In this document: in pieces, positions 8,634 through 17,428 of the stretch
How positions within the stretch are numbered: the first letter of the stretch is position 1
Layout of the letters: each line of letters opens with the position of its first letter
NCBI GenBank assembly: GCA_028287745.1
Contig: JAQBPB010000015.1
Coordinates: 1-64,000 of the forward strand
Origin: Chloroflexota bacterium
Lineage (GTDB): Bacteria > Chloroflexota > Chloroflexia > Chloroheliales > Chloroheliaceae
Direction: 5' to 3'
DNA: 64,000 bases
Translations under genes and position numbers: made by a program
The notes under the pieces: model-generated
What the model was told of the DNA's origin: nothing
The model's input: the letters and a program-made list of their open reading frames with translations, nothing else
Database searches by the model: none

Positions 8634-9419
8634 ATGGCGCTTTCCAACCGCTTTACTTCCTCAATTTCTCTATTTAATCGCTCCGAGCAGGAAGAGAAAG
8701 AGAGCGATCAAATCACCAAGCCCTTACAAGCCCTGGCCAGGGTTGAACCAAAAGTGGAAACAAATTTTGACGATGCTACCAGGGAAGTAGCTTTTGTAAA
8801 TCCACCACTGGATGAAGTTACAACCAATAATAATATTGTTCCGGTGGCCCCGCCGGTAAATTACCCGGCTGCGCCGGTGGCGGAAGTTCCGTTATACCTG
8901 CGTAATCCCGGCCCGCCGCCGCGCCTGCCGCGAAATAGAGATGTAAAAAGCCTGGGCCGTACTTCCTACCGCTTTCAGGAAGTTAAATTCGATTATACCA
9001 ACCGGCGGGGTTTATTATACGCCTGCGCAGTGATCGGAATAATTTTACTGTTTGTGCTAACTGTGTTGAAACCACAGGACCGCAAAGTTGTGGTTAGCCA
9101 GCTAGGGGCTTCGGCGAGTGGTGCCATGGAGGTAATGCCTACTAAAAAACCGGTCTACACAGCCGTAGCGTCTACCGAACAATATGCTGTCGTCAATGCT
9201 GCCGCCGGTTTCGTCCTGGAAGAACCTCGTGACGGGGCCATTCAGATTCAAAACCTTTCCCAATTCACTTATATTGCCTTGCAGAAGAAGAGTGATGCCG
9301 GCTGGTATCAATTGAAAGGCGGCGCAGGCTGGATAAAAGCTTCTTCCATTAAAACCTTCGGGACGGAGCAAGCGGCCTGGGATTTCAAACGGGCTGAAGA
9401 AACCAAAATAAAAGGCTAA
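8634..9419 (+). CDS. membrane protein with extracytoplasmic SH3-like domain
   Basis: 261 residues, no named family recognised. The N-terminal ~125 residues are hydrophilic and Pro-rich. A single membrane helix at about 127-145 (LLYACAVIGIILLFVLTVL) follows a basic stretch, so the N terminus is probably cytoplasmic. The C-terminal ~110 residues look like a bacterial SH3 (SH3b) fold: a variable strand pattern ending in GWYQLKGGAGWIKASSI, the usual last two strands. Such domains often bind cell-wall or surface polymers, which is inference here. It is monocistronic and ends in a bidirectional terminator. Confidence 0.7.
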   Translation: MALSNRFTSSISLFNRSEQEEKESDQITKPLQALARVEPKVETNFDDATREVAFVNPPLDEVTTNNNIVPVAPPVNYPAAPVAEVPLYLRNPGPPPRLPRNRDVKSLGRTSYRFQEVKFDYTNRRGLLYACAVIGIILLFVLTVLKPQDRKVVVSQLGASASGAMEVMPTKKPVYTAVASTEQYAVVNAAAGFVLEEPRDGAIQIQNLSQFTYIALQKKSDAGWYQLKGGAGWIKASSIKTFGTEQAAWDFKRAEETKIKG

Positions 9420-9440
9420 GTTTCCCAGAGAATTATTATA

Positions 9441-9474
9441 AAAGACCGCCACAACTGGTTAGCTGGCGGTCTTT
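9441..9474. terminator. bidirectional terminator between convergent genes
   Basis: A perfect 11-bp stem with arms AAAGACCGCCA (9441-9451) and TGGCGGTCTTT (9464-9474), flanked by T-rich sequence in both directions. It separates the SH3-like gene from the convergent DinG-like gene. Confidence 0.85.
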
Positions 9475-9502
9475 ATTTATCTTAAAATTTCAGCCGGGTA
9501 TT

Positions 9503-12500
9503 TCAGTCTTTCTCCAGCCAATCCTCGACGGTAGTTCCAAGCCGGGTCAGGCTGTTGACCTGGGTGGTCAGGGGCGGCAAAGAGTTGAGAAATAGCGAGC
9601 CGTAACTTTTGCTGATAAGGCGGCTGTCGAGCATGACCACCACCCCCTGCTCCGGCTGGCCGGTTAGCAACCGCTCGAAAGCCTGGCGGAAGCGCAAAAT
9701 GGTGCGCGGCAAAGCGTACTGCTCAAAAGGTTTTTCGAAAAGTTTACTTTCTACCCTGGCCGCAAAGACCGGGTCGCTGGGCGGGTCGAACGGCAGCTTG
9801 GTAATCAGCAGCAGGTTGAAAAGGCCCGCTTCGGGTGAGTTTTCATCCTCGATGCCGGTCAGGTTGGTGCTCAACTCGGTGGTTTCCCAGAAGTTCAGGG
9901 TGGTCAGCATGACCGCCTGGGGCGTATTTTTAAAGCGAATCATCATGCTCCGGCGCGTGCCGTCCTGACCCTGTCCCAAAACCAGGATGTTGGCATTTTC
10001 CAGCGGACGCTGGATTGCCCGGTAAGTCAGCCGCAAGGCGCTGTTGGACGAAAAGATTACCACCGCCCGGCCCTTGCTCAGCTTCACCAGTTCCATAATA
10101 TTCTGGTCAACGCTCTTCTGGTAGCCCGACTGGTTGGGTTCGGGCATATCATTGGGAAGATACAGCAGGGTTTTGGCAAAATCTCTTTCTGGGGAAAGCC
10201 GGACTTCCAGGGGCCTGACGTGTTCCAGTCCCAGGCGGTCTTTGATAAAGCCGAAATCATTTTCGGTAGTCAGGGTCGCGCTGACCAGGGCCACACTACG
10301 CTTGCGGTTGAAAAGGCGCTGTTCTAACAAAGGAGCTACTTCCAGCGGGGCACTATAAATACTAACACCGGTTTTTTCGGTGAAAGGCGCGCTATCGCCG
10401 GGTGCGACCGCCTGGGCCGCGCTGCTGGTAGCATGAAGCCTGGTGGAACCCATCCAGAAGATCTGGCCCTGTTCGCCTGTTTCAAAAGCGGCCGTCAGTT
10501 TGTTAAGCAGATAATTACATTGGTTGACATAATAACCAAGCTCAACCAGCAGTTCATCGGTCCGGGCCAGGGAAGCTTTTACTGACAGGGCTTCGTCACG
10601 CAGTTCGGCCAGGCGGTAATAAAGTTCTTCCCATTCGTGGTGAAACGAATCCCACAGGCCGGCCGACTCGGCCCATGTCGCGCCATGACGGAATTTCTGG
10701 TCCAGCCGCAACCGGCCGTCAGCCTGCCCGGCATCCTGGTTGTGCTGGTAGAGGATTGCGCCTAACTCTCGGAGCAAGTTGCCGGACGAGTCGCGTACCT
10801 GGTCAACTTGCCGGACCACTTCTTCGGCCAGGTGGTTAATGATGGTTTTAATTTCCGGGCTGGTGTCATCGTTAAAATAGCGGCCGAGGTCGTGTAAAAG
10901 GCCGTTACGCTCGGCATTTTGACCGGCTTTCCAGGTAACAGGGCGGCTCAACCAGTCCAGGTAATTAAAGAGGCTGTAGGGTGTGATGGCAATGCCCCAC
11001 TGCCGGGTGGCTTCATCCTCAAGCTGGTGCGCGTCGTCCAGCACCAGGTAATTTGTGTCAGGCAGGGTTCCGGCCTGGCCGACCATATCGGCCAGCACCA
11101 GGGCCTGGTCAGCCAGGACAATATGCGAATCCTGGGCGCGTTCCCTGGCCCGGTAGAAGAAACAGGCCGGGCGGCCTTCCCGGTTGCATAACTGGGGCGT
11201 GCAAAGGCCCTTCTGGCTGTTAATCCGCGACCATAGGCGCTCGCTGCTGCCGATTCGCAATTCGCTGCTGTCGCCGGTGGTCGTGCCAGGCAGCCAGACC
11301 AGCACTTTTATTAAAAGTTTTAGCTCGTCATCGGTCAGGGAAGTGGTTTTGCGGAAACTTTCCCAGCGGCGCAGGCACAGGTAATTGGTCTGGTTTTTAA
11401 CGACCGCTACTTTGAAAGAAGGTGTCGCGGATTTAAGCCGTTTTTCCCCGGTGGCATCGGCCGTTCCGTTCTCGAGGTTAAACAGTTTCTGCTGGAGTTC
11501 TGGTATAAGCTGGTTCAGCAAACTCTCGCGCTGGGTGTCGCTATTAACCGCCAGCACCACGCTTTTGCCTTCCTGGCGGGCCGTTTCAACGGCGGCCACC
11601 AACATGCCCAGGCTTTTCTCGCGGTGGCTGCCGGATTGACCACCCGGCGCTTCCAGAAGCAGGTGTCGTGAATCGGTAAAAGCCTGGCGGATAGAGGTGG
11701 ATACCCGGTTTTCCAGTTGGGCCAGGTCTTCGGGCCGGATAGGGTCAGGCACCAGGGGTACGGCTTTTTCTTCATTGGTAAGGAAAAGAAAGCCCAGGTC
11801 ACTACTTTTAGCGGCTGCCGGTTGCTGTTGGGCCAGCTTTTCCTTTAGTAAAGCTCCCAGGTTGCTTACCGCGCCGCCGGTTTCTTCTTCCTCTTTCTGA
11901 ATATCCAGGGCGTCCTGGAACAGGCGGTGCAGGGACCAATCGGCCAGCAGTAAAGCGGCAATCCGGTCTACCTCTTCCAGCACTTCCGGCGGCAATTGCT
12001 CAATCCGGTAGACCAGGGCGGCAAAGACTTCCATGGTCATACGGGCATCGGCCATGGCCCGGTGCGCTCCGCTGGCTTCTACGTTCAGGGCTTCGGCAAT
12101 CGCTTTAAGGCTATAGTTGCCCTGTTGCGGCAGGACCAGAGTGGCTAATTCATAGGTATCCAGGGCCGGGTTTTTAACTTCATATTGCTGGCGACGCAAG
12201 AACCCGATATCACTCTCGACCGAATGCCCGATAATCGGGAAGTCGCCCAGGAACTGGCGCAGTTGCTCCCGGACCTGGTTAAAGCTGGGCGCATATTCGA
12301 CATCCGACTGGCGTATTCCCGTGAGGTTAGTAATTTTATAAGGAATAGGGTTCTGGGGCCGGACCATAGTATGCCATTCTTCCAGCACCCGCACTTTCCC
12401 GGCTTTTTCCAGGCGGAATTTCAAGACCGCAATTTCAATAACCTCACCCGCATCGGCCTCAACACCGGTGCTTTCGGTATCCATTGCGATATAAATCCGG

Positions 12501-12643
12501 CCCTTTGACGGTTTACGCCGTTCCAGGTCAGTTTCCCCTTGTATTTCTTCTACTTTGATTTTACCGGAGGCCAGCCCGCTGGCTAATTGCTCCGCAAAGT
12601 TACCCCGCTTATTTATGCCCATTCTATTTCTTTCTAGCGCCAT
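9503..12643 (-). CDS. DEDDh exonuclease fused to DinG/XPD-type helicase (ATPase motifs degenerate)
   Basis: 1046 residues. Residues ~50-210 are a DnaQ-type 3'-5' exonuclease with every DEDDh ligand: Asp55, Glu57, Asp145, His194 and Asp199. The rest follows the DinG/XPD superfamily 2 helicase layout. Four cysteines (about 423, 481, 486, 494) sit where the Fe-S cluster is expected, followed by the DEAH-box variant LVLDDAHQ at 533-540. The P-loop is abnormal: the expected GTGTGKS is replaced by GSHREKS (339-345). Motif VI reads QAFERLLT (987-994) instead of QGxGRLIR. The exonuclease should work; helicase activity is doubtful. Single-strand DNA processing in repair is inferred. Confidence 0.88.
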   Translation of the reverse strand: MALERNRMGINKRGNFAEQLASGLASGKIKVEEIQGETDLERRKPSKGRIYIAMDTESTGVEADAGEVIEIAVLKFRLEKAGKVRVLEEWHTMVRPQNPIPYKITNLTGIRQSDVEYAPSFNQVREQLRQFLGDFPIIGHSVESDIGFLRRQQYEVKNPALDTYELATLVLPQQGNYSLKAIAEALNVEASGAHRAMADARMTMEVFAALVYRIEQLPPEVLEEVDRIAALLLADWSLHRLFQDALDIQKEEEETGGAVSNLGALLKEKLAQQQPAAAKSSDLGFLFLTNEEKAVPLVPDPIRPEDLAQLENRVSTSIRQAFTDSRHLLLEAPGGQSGSHREKSLGMLVAAVETARQEGKSVVLAVNSDTQRESLLNQLIPELQQKLFNLENGTADATGEKRLKSATPSFKVAVVKNQTNYLCLRRWESFRKTTSLTDDELKLLIKVLVWLPGTTTGDSSELRIGSSERLWSRINSQKGLCTPQLCNREGRPACFFYRARERAQDSHIVLADQALVLADMVGQAGTLPDTNYLVLDDAHQLEDEATRQWGIAITPYSLFNYLDWLSRPVTWKAGQNAERNGLLHDLGRYFNDDTSPEIKTIINHLAEEVVRQVDQVRDSSGNLLRELGAILYQHNQDAGQADGRLRLDQKFRHGATWAESAGLWDSFHHEWEELYYRLAELRDEALSVKASLARTDELLVELGYYVNQCNYLLNKLTAAFETGEQGQIFWMGSTRLHATSSAAQAVAPGDSAPFTEKTGVSIYSAPLEVAPLLEQRLFNRKRSVALVSATLTTENDFGFIKDRLGLEHVRPLEVRLSPERDFAKTLLYLPNDMPEPNQSGYQKSVDQNIMELVKLSKGRAVVIFSSNSALRLTYRAIQRPLENANILVLGQGQDGTRRSMMIRFKNTPQAVMLTTLNFWETTELSTNLTGIEDENSPEAGLFNLLLITKLPFDPPSDPVFAARVESKLFEKPFEQYALPRTILRFRQAFERLLTGQPEQGVVVMLDSRLISKSYGSLFLNSLPPLTTQVNSLTRLGTTVEDWLEKD

Positions 12644-12742
12644 CCCAATACTGGAGGCATTAACCGGGTTGCGCGAGTTTCTCGTTCCACTGCAAATCCT
12701 GATTTGTTATTCCTAAACTTCGTACCGGCAAAAGTTCCTGAC

Positions 12743-13534
12743 TCAAACATTTATACCCAGGTAACTGACCACTTCCGAAAGCCCTTCAATAATCTTTGGC
12801 TGTACCGGGGCAAACTCCGGCATGCCGTCGGTATAGAGCGGGGCTTCCCCGGGGCGGCGTAACCAGAGCGGTTGAATGCCCAGGCGGCTGGCGCCTACTA
12901 CATCGGCCCGGTAACTATCGCCAATATGGACCGCCTGGACCGGTGCGACCATTAACTCTTCCAGGGCGTATTCATAAATCCGGGGATGCGGTTTGGCATA
13001 CCCGACCCTGGCGGAAGTAATGATTTGTTCGAAATAAGGCGTCAGGCCCAGGCTTTCACAAAGCTCCGGTAAGTGCCAGCTCCAATTGCTGATGATAGCC
13101 AGGCGGTAGCCTGCTTGCTTGACGGCTTCCAGGGTCGAAAGGACATCCGGGTAAAGCTGGTAAGTGGCCGGGTCCTCAAACCCTTGAATTATTTTCCAGA
13201 ATATATCTTCCCGAACGGTAGGGTGAATGTTGAGCCGCTCCATAACCCGTTCTTCAACTTCTCGCTGCCAGGCCCTGTTGCCTTCCAGGGTATTGACGTA
13301 GGCGGTGGTTTCGTCCTGGTCGGCTACAATTGCCCAGCTATCACTAATAGCTTTTTCTACTTCACCCAGGGGTAGTTTATAGCCGGCTTTTTGAAAGACT
13401 TGCTGGTAAACCCCTTCCCAACCTGGCGCTATTCGGGCCAGGGTTGCGCCCATGTCAAAAAAGATCGTTGTAATACCCGGTTTATCGGCATTGACCAGGG
13501 CAGTTTGGTCAGTGGTTTTGTTCAGTTGGGACAA
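12743..13534 (-). CDS. HAD-superfamily hydrolase (HDHD3/REG-2-like)
   Basis: 263 residues with HAD motifs in order. FFDMGATLA has the nucleophilic Asp, with Gly in place of the second Asp, as in several HDHD3-like members. LAIISNWSW is motif II and AKPHPRIYEYAL motif III (Lys). HIGDSYRADVVGA is motif IV. A large helical cap lies between motifs I and II. It is probably a phosphatase or dehalogenase-like hydrolase acting on a small phosphorylated metabolite; the substrate is unknown. The only start upstream of motif I is a TTG without a good SD. Its first residues (MSQLNK-TTD) resemble those of the regulator at 43766-44863. Confidence 0.83.
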   Translation of the reverse strand: MSQLNKTTDQTALVNADKPGITTIFFDMGATLARIAPGWEGVYQQVFQKAGYKLPLGEVEKAISDSWAIVADQDETTAYVNTLEGNRAWQREVEERVMERLNIHPTVREDIFWKIIQGFEDPATYQLYPDVLSTLEAVKQAGYRLAIISNWSWHLPELCESLGLTPYFEQIITSARVGYAKPHPRIYEYALEELMVAPVQAVHIGDSYRADVVGASRLGIQPLWLRRPGEAPLYTDGMPEFAPVQPKIIEGLSEVVSYLGINV

Positions 13535-13590
13535 CGAGGGGTGAGCTCCGCTTCTAGGTTTAGTCGTATATTTATAGGTAGAGTGGCATT

Positions 13591-13623
13591 AAAAGCAAAA
13601 TCAGGCGGTGTTATTCCGCCTGG
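13591..13623 (-). terminator. terminator after the diguanylate cyclase gene
   Basis: A hairpin with arms CAGGCGG (13602-13608) and CCGCCTG (13616-13622). On the minus strand it is followed by the T-rich tract ATTTTGCTTTT. Confidence 0.65.
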
Positions 13624-13692
13624 CCCATAATAAAAAATATTCCAAGCCAGCTCTTTAGACTTAATTTAGTTTAACCCAAATGGGAATTGAAG

Positions 13693-15369
13693 TCAACGCT
13701 TGACAGGGGTAGCCGGGGAAACGATTCGCTCATTAACCGGTGGTCCGGCCAGCATTACGCGGTTGCGTCCTGTCCGTTTAGCCTCGTACAGGGCGCGGTC
13801 CGCCGCCCGGCTGAGGCTGTTCGCTTCACCGTAAAGAGGGAAGGAAGCCAGACCGCAACTGAAGGTAGTATAAAATTCGGTATCCAGGATATAGTGAGGG
13901 AACCTGGCAAAATCATCGCGAATCCGGTTCATTACCAGGAAGCCGTTTTCCTCGGAAATATCCGGCAAAATTATCGCGAATTCCTCACCGCCATAGCGGC
14001 CAATAAAATCGGTCCGGCGTAATTTGTTCAAAAGGAACCGGGACAGGTTTTTAATCACCCGGTCGCCAATATGGTGCCCATAGGTATCATTTACCTTCTT
14101 GAAATAATCAATATCCAGCATGGCGAATACCAGGTTGTTGTTTTTCCGCCGGGACCCGATGATTTCCAGTTCGAGTTGTTCTTTTATCCGGGTGTGGTTA
14201 TAAAGCCCGGTCAGGCTGTCGCGCTCGATGTAGGACCGCAGAATCCGGGAACGCTGCACCCGCGCCGTGACAACGGAAACCAGATGGTCGCCCAGGATAG
14301 GCTTGGTTAAGAAGTCGTCTCCGCCCAATTGCAGGGCTTGAAACTGCTTTTGCAGGTTCGTTTCACCTGATAAAAAGACAATCGGCACGCTGACGTAGCC
14401 GGGCTGCTGGCGAATTACGGCCGCCAGTTCCAGGCCGGTGCCGGTTGGCATGTACATATCCATTAAAATAAGGTCGGGCGCAAATTCGACCAGTTGCTGC
14501 ATTAACTGTTCCGGGTCAGTGGCAACCCGGGTAACCATCCCGGCCATTTGCAGTATTATCGAGTGAAATGTCACGGCGGTAGCCGAGTCATCCACGATCA
14601 GGATGCGGTAAGCCTGGGGTAGCGAATGGGTGCTGAGGCTGTCAAGCTTGTCAATTAATTCCCGGATATCCACCGGCTTGATGAAGTAGGCATCCCCGCC
14701 CGCTTTGACCGCTTGCAGCCGGGAAAAACCATCACCTTTGTTGGATAAAAAGATAAGGGGGATTTTCTTTGAAAACTTTTCATTCAAATTTTGGAACAGG
14801 ACCGGGTCAACTTTCTCAACTTCCGTCCCAATAATAATTGTGCCGGGCCGGTTGTTTTCAATAAATTCTATAACCCCGTCCGGACCGGGAAAAACCTCAA
14901 CTTTATACCCGAAGTGGCCGATATTGCTGGCAACGGCCTCCGCCTCCTGCTTGTTGGAGTCGATGAGCACAATTAAACGGTTGGATTCGGTAAATTCTGC
15001 CCCATCAGGTTTGGGTAAATCCAGTTCCGGTCCGGCTTTTACCTGGACAACCGGGGCATGGTGCAATACCGGTTTTGCTGTAACCACCGGGTAAACCAGT
15101 TCTTTTAAAATAAAAAGTTGTTTATTAATCTCTACTTTTTGTTCCAGGGGGGCTTCCTGGGGAATATCTTTTTCAATCAATTGATACAGGTAAATAGCCA
15201 GGTTGCGCGACAAACGGCTTAAGCGGGTTTTACCTGCGATCCCGGCTTCCCGGTAAAGTTGGTGAGTTTTTTGATGGAGGTTTTCCAGGGTGGCTCTATC
15301 CCAGGTCTGCTCAAGAGCTTGCCAGAGAGTTTCGACCTGGTTTAAAATTTCTTCGATTTTCACCTTCAA
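13693..15369 (-). CDS. Hpt-REC-REC-GGDEF diguanylate cyclase response regulator
   Basis: 558 residues without membrane segments. Residues 1-95 look like a histidine phosphotransfer domain (HQLYREAG with His36). Residues ~131-245 form a receiver that lacks the phospho-Asp (GTEVEK at that position). Residues ~254-372 are an intact receiver (DD at 260-261, phospho-Asp304 in LMDMYMP, Lys in TKP). Residues ~380-550 are a GGDEF domain with an intact GGEEF (460-464) and a RxxD inhibitory site (RRTD, 451-454). It should make cyclic di-GMP on phosphorylation, with product feedback. Likely c-di-GMP readers in this window are the MshEN-type proteins at 23060 and 43766. Confidence 0.93.
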   Translation of the reverse strand: MKVKIEEILNQVETLWQALEQTWDRATLENLHQKTHQLYREAGIAGKTRLSRLSRNLAIYLYQLIEKDIPQEAPLEQKVEINKQLFILKELVYPVVTAKPVLHHAPVVQVKAGPELDLPKPDGAEFTESNRLIVLIDSNKQEAEAVASNIGHFGYKVEVFPGPDGVIEFIENNRPGTIIIGTEVEKVDPVLFQNLNEKFSKKIPLIFLSNKGDGFSRLQAVKAGGDAYFIKPVDIRELIDKLDSLSTHSLPQAYRILIVDDSATAVTFHSIILQMAGMVTRVATDPEQLMQQLVEFAPDLILMDMYMPTGTGLELAAVIRQQPGYVSVPIVFLSGETNLQKQFQALQLGGDDFLTKPILGDHLVSVVTARVQRSRILRSYIERDSLTGLYNHTRIKEQLELEIIGSRRKNNNLVFAMLDIDYFKKVNDTYGHHIGDRVIKNLSRFLLNKLRRTDFIGRYGGEEFAIILPDISEENGFLVMNRIRDDFARFPHYILDTEFYTTFSCGLASFPLYGEANSLSRAADRALYEAKRTGRNRVMLAGPPVNERIVSPATPVKR

Positions 15370-15439
15370 CTAACTTTCTTCGGGTTAGGGTTGTTCTTAA
15401 ATAATTTGTTATAGCCTGGTTTTCCCACTCATACTTATC

Positions 15440-17212
15440 TCAGGTAGTCTGTTCCGGCATAATGGCTCCCTCAATCAACTCATGCACAGCCCCGGTGTTG
15501 GCCGGTCTTTTCAAGGCTTCCAGGATAGGTTGTAAGAACCGGGTGTAGTAACGGCGAGCGGCTTCCAGGTCCCTTTTGGCCGCCGGGTCTTTAGTAATCA
15601 GGCTATCGTGGGCTTGCACGATTAACAGGACTGCCGCGTAGAGCGCCGCCATTGCTTCGGCAAGCTGTGGGGCGGCAATTTCTTGAATGGACCGGGGCTG
15701 GACCATTAAACGTTCGACTTCGCGCCCTAGCAGGTCAAGGCAGGTTCTCAGTGAATTTACGGGGGTATTCAGGCCAGGAGAATTGATGCCTGCTAATTCC
15801 GCTTGCAGGGCCGCGGCATAAATATGCCAGGCGTTGTCACGTTCAAGCGTGCGCAGCACATCAAACGCGACCATGTTGATGCCGCCTTCCCAGATTATCT
15901 GGACATAGGCATCCCGCAGCAACCGGGCGTTGGGCCAATCTTCTATATAGCCGTTGCCGCCGCGCATTTCCAAAGCGGTCTGGGCGGCTTTTACGCCGTG
16001 GTCGGTGGCGTAGCGTTTCAACAGTGAAATAAGTAGCCTGGAAAGAATTCTATCATCGGCGCTCTGACTCTGGTCGGACTTATCAAGCCGGTAAGCCGTT
16101 TCCAGAAATAGGGCCGTCGCCGCATCGCTATCAACTATCATATCGGCCAGCCGGTCGGCGTAAAGCGGTTGTTCGGCCAGGGGCAGGCCAAAAGCTTTTC
16201 TTTCCTTCCCGTGCAGGGTTGCCTCGATGACCGACCGGCGCAGGACAGCCGCCCCGGCCACTCCGCTGTGCAGGCGGGTGCCGTTGACCATTTCCATCAT
16301 CATGACGAAGCCCCGGTCCAGCGGTTCAATCAGGTAAGCTTTGGTGGACTGGAAGGTCACTTCGCCGCTAGCCATTGCCCGGGTGCCCAGCTTGTCTTTT
16401 AGCCGGTTAATTAAATAGCTATTGGGTTCGCCATCAGGCAGTATCCGTGGTATCAGGAAAAGCGATAGGCCCCGGGTACCCGCTACGGCCCCTTCCGGCC
16501 GGGCCAGGGTTAGTATAAGGTCCGCTCCTACGTTGGAACAAAACCATTTGCCGCCGCTTAACTCCCACCATTCCTCGTTAGCTACGGCTACGGTAGTCGT
16601 GGCCCCAACGTCCGAACCGCCGGTCTTTTCGGTCATGAACATGGCCCCGGTGTAAAGCTGCCCGTAATCCTGGCTGGTCAGCCTTGGCAGGTACATGTCA
16701 ATTAATTGGGGTGCGGCATAAGTGTTCAGGACTCGGGCCAGGGTATCGGTCATCGAAACCGGGCAACTGATACTGCCCTCAACCTGATCAAACAGGTACA
16801 TGGCCGCGAACTTCACCAGTTGCGAAGCCGGACGGTCCAGGCCGCGGAAACCCGGTTGGTTTGACATCCCGGCCAGCCCGAAACCGTAGACTAATTTACC
16901 AATTTCGTGATATGCCGGGTGGTATACCAGTTCATCTACTCGTTCGCCGCGCCGGTTGAATTGTTTAAGAGTTGGCCCGTTTTTATCGGCTGTCTCTACC
17001 AGCGGCTCGACTTGCCGGGCGCAGATCCCACCCCATTCGGCCAGGAAATCCTCGGTCCAATTCCATTCTAGCGGTTTATTGCGCAAGTAGCGGCGCAGAA
17101 GCCTTTGCAAGGAACGGTCAGCCCGGTACAAGTTACTCGGTATAGCCGGATCAGGAATCGGATGACTGGGTTGTTCCGCAAGGTTAACTTCCTCATCGGT
17201 AAAGTTTTGCAT
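15440..17212 (-). CDS. acyl-CoA dehydrogenase, AidB-like
   Basis: About 590 residues, starting MQNFTDEEVN at the ATG at 17212, which has AGGAGA upstream. The longer reading starts at a weaker site. FAD and substrate segments include MTEKTGGSDVGAT, WFCSNVGADL and KLGTRAMASGEV. EMRGGNGYIEDWP and the catalytic region IWEGGINM resemble AidB and long bacterial ACADs. AidB-type proteins are flavoproteins linked to alkylation stress or fatty acyl oxidation; which applies here cannot be decided. A clear promoter (17257-17285) lies upstream, and the gene stands alone. Confidence 0.9.
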   Translation of the reverse strand: MQNFTDEEVNLAEQPSHPIPDPAIPSNLYRADRSLQRLLRRYLRNKPLEWNWTEDFLAEWGGICARQVEPLVETADKNGPTLKQFNRRGERVDELVYHPAYHEIGKLVYGFGLAGMSNQPGFRGLDRPASQLVKFAAMYLFDQVEGSISCPVSMTDTLARVLNTYAAPQLIDMYLPRLTSQDYGQLYTGAMFMTEKTGGSDVGATTTVAVANEEWWELSGGKWFCSNVGADLILTLARPEGAVAGTRGLSLFLIPRILPDGEPNSYLINRLKDKLGTRAMASGEVTFQSTKAYLIEPLDRGFVMMMEMVNGTRLHSGVAGAAVLRRSVIEATLHGKERKAFGLPLAEQPLYADRLADMIVDSDAATALFLETAYRLDKSDQSQSADDRILSRLLISLLKRYATDHGVKAAQTALEMRGGNGYIEDWPNARLLRDAYVQIIWEGGINMVAFDVLRTLERDNAWHIYAAALQAELAGINSPGLNTPVNSLRTCLDLLGREVERLMVQPRSIQEIAAPQLAEAMAALYAAVLLIVQAHDSLITKDPAAKRDLEAARRYYTRFLQPILEALKRPANTGAVHELIEGAIMPEQTT

Positions 17213-17256
17213 TATTGAGGATCTCCTAATAAAGGACATAGGAATTTTATGCTTAT

Positions 17257-17285
17257 ATAATAGGCTCAAAAAAAGCGACCGTCAA
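17257..17285 (-). promoter_or_regulatory. promoter of the AidB-like gene
   Basis: On the minus strand, TTGACG (17280-17285) and TATTAT (17257-17262) are separated by 17 bases. The start near 17250 supports translation from 17212. Confidence 0.65.
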
Positions 17286-17374
17286 GTTTTATACCTGGAT
17301 ACTGGCAAATATTCTCTTGCTTATTACTCGCCGCCTTTTACTTACTTTTTACCAATTCCATTTTCAATATTTAA

Positions 17375-17383
17375 TGCTACAAT
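17375..17383 (+). promoter_or_regulatory. extended -10 promoter of the sorbosone dehydrogenase-like gene
   Basis: TGCTACAAT at 17375-17383, about 45 bases before the ATG at 17429. No good -35 is visible. Confidence 0.4.
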
Positions 17384-17428
17384 AACCAAATCGGAAGGAA
17401 GGAATAAGCTACAAGAAAGAGGTATCGA

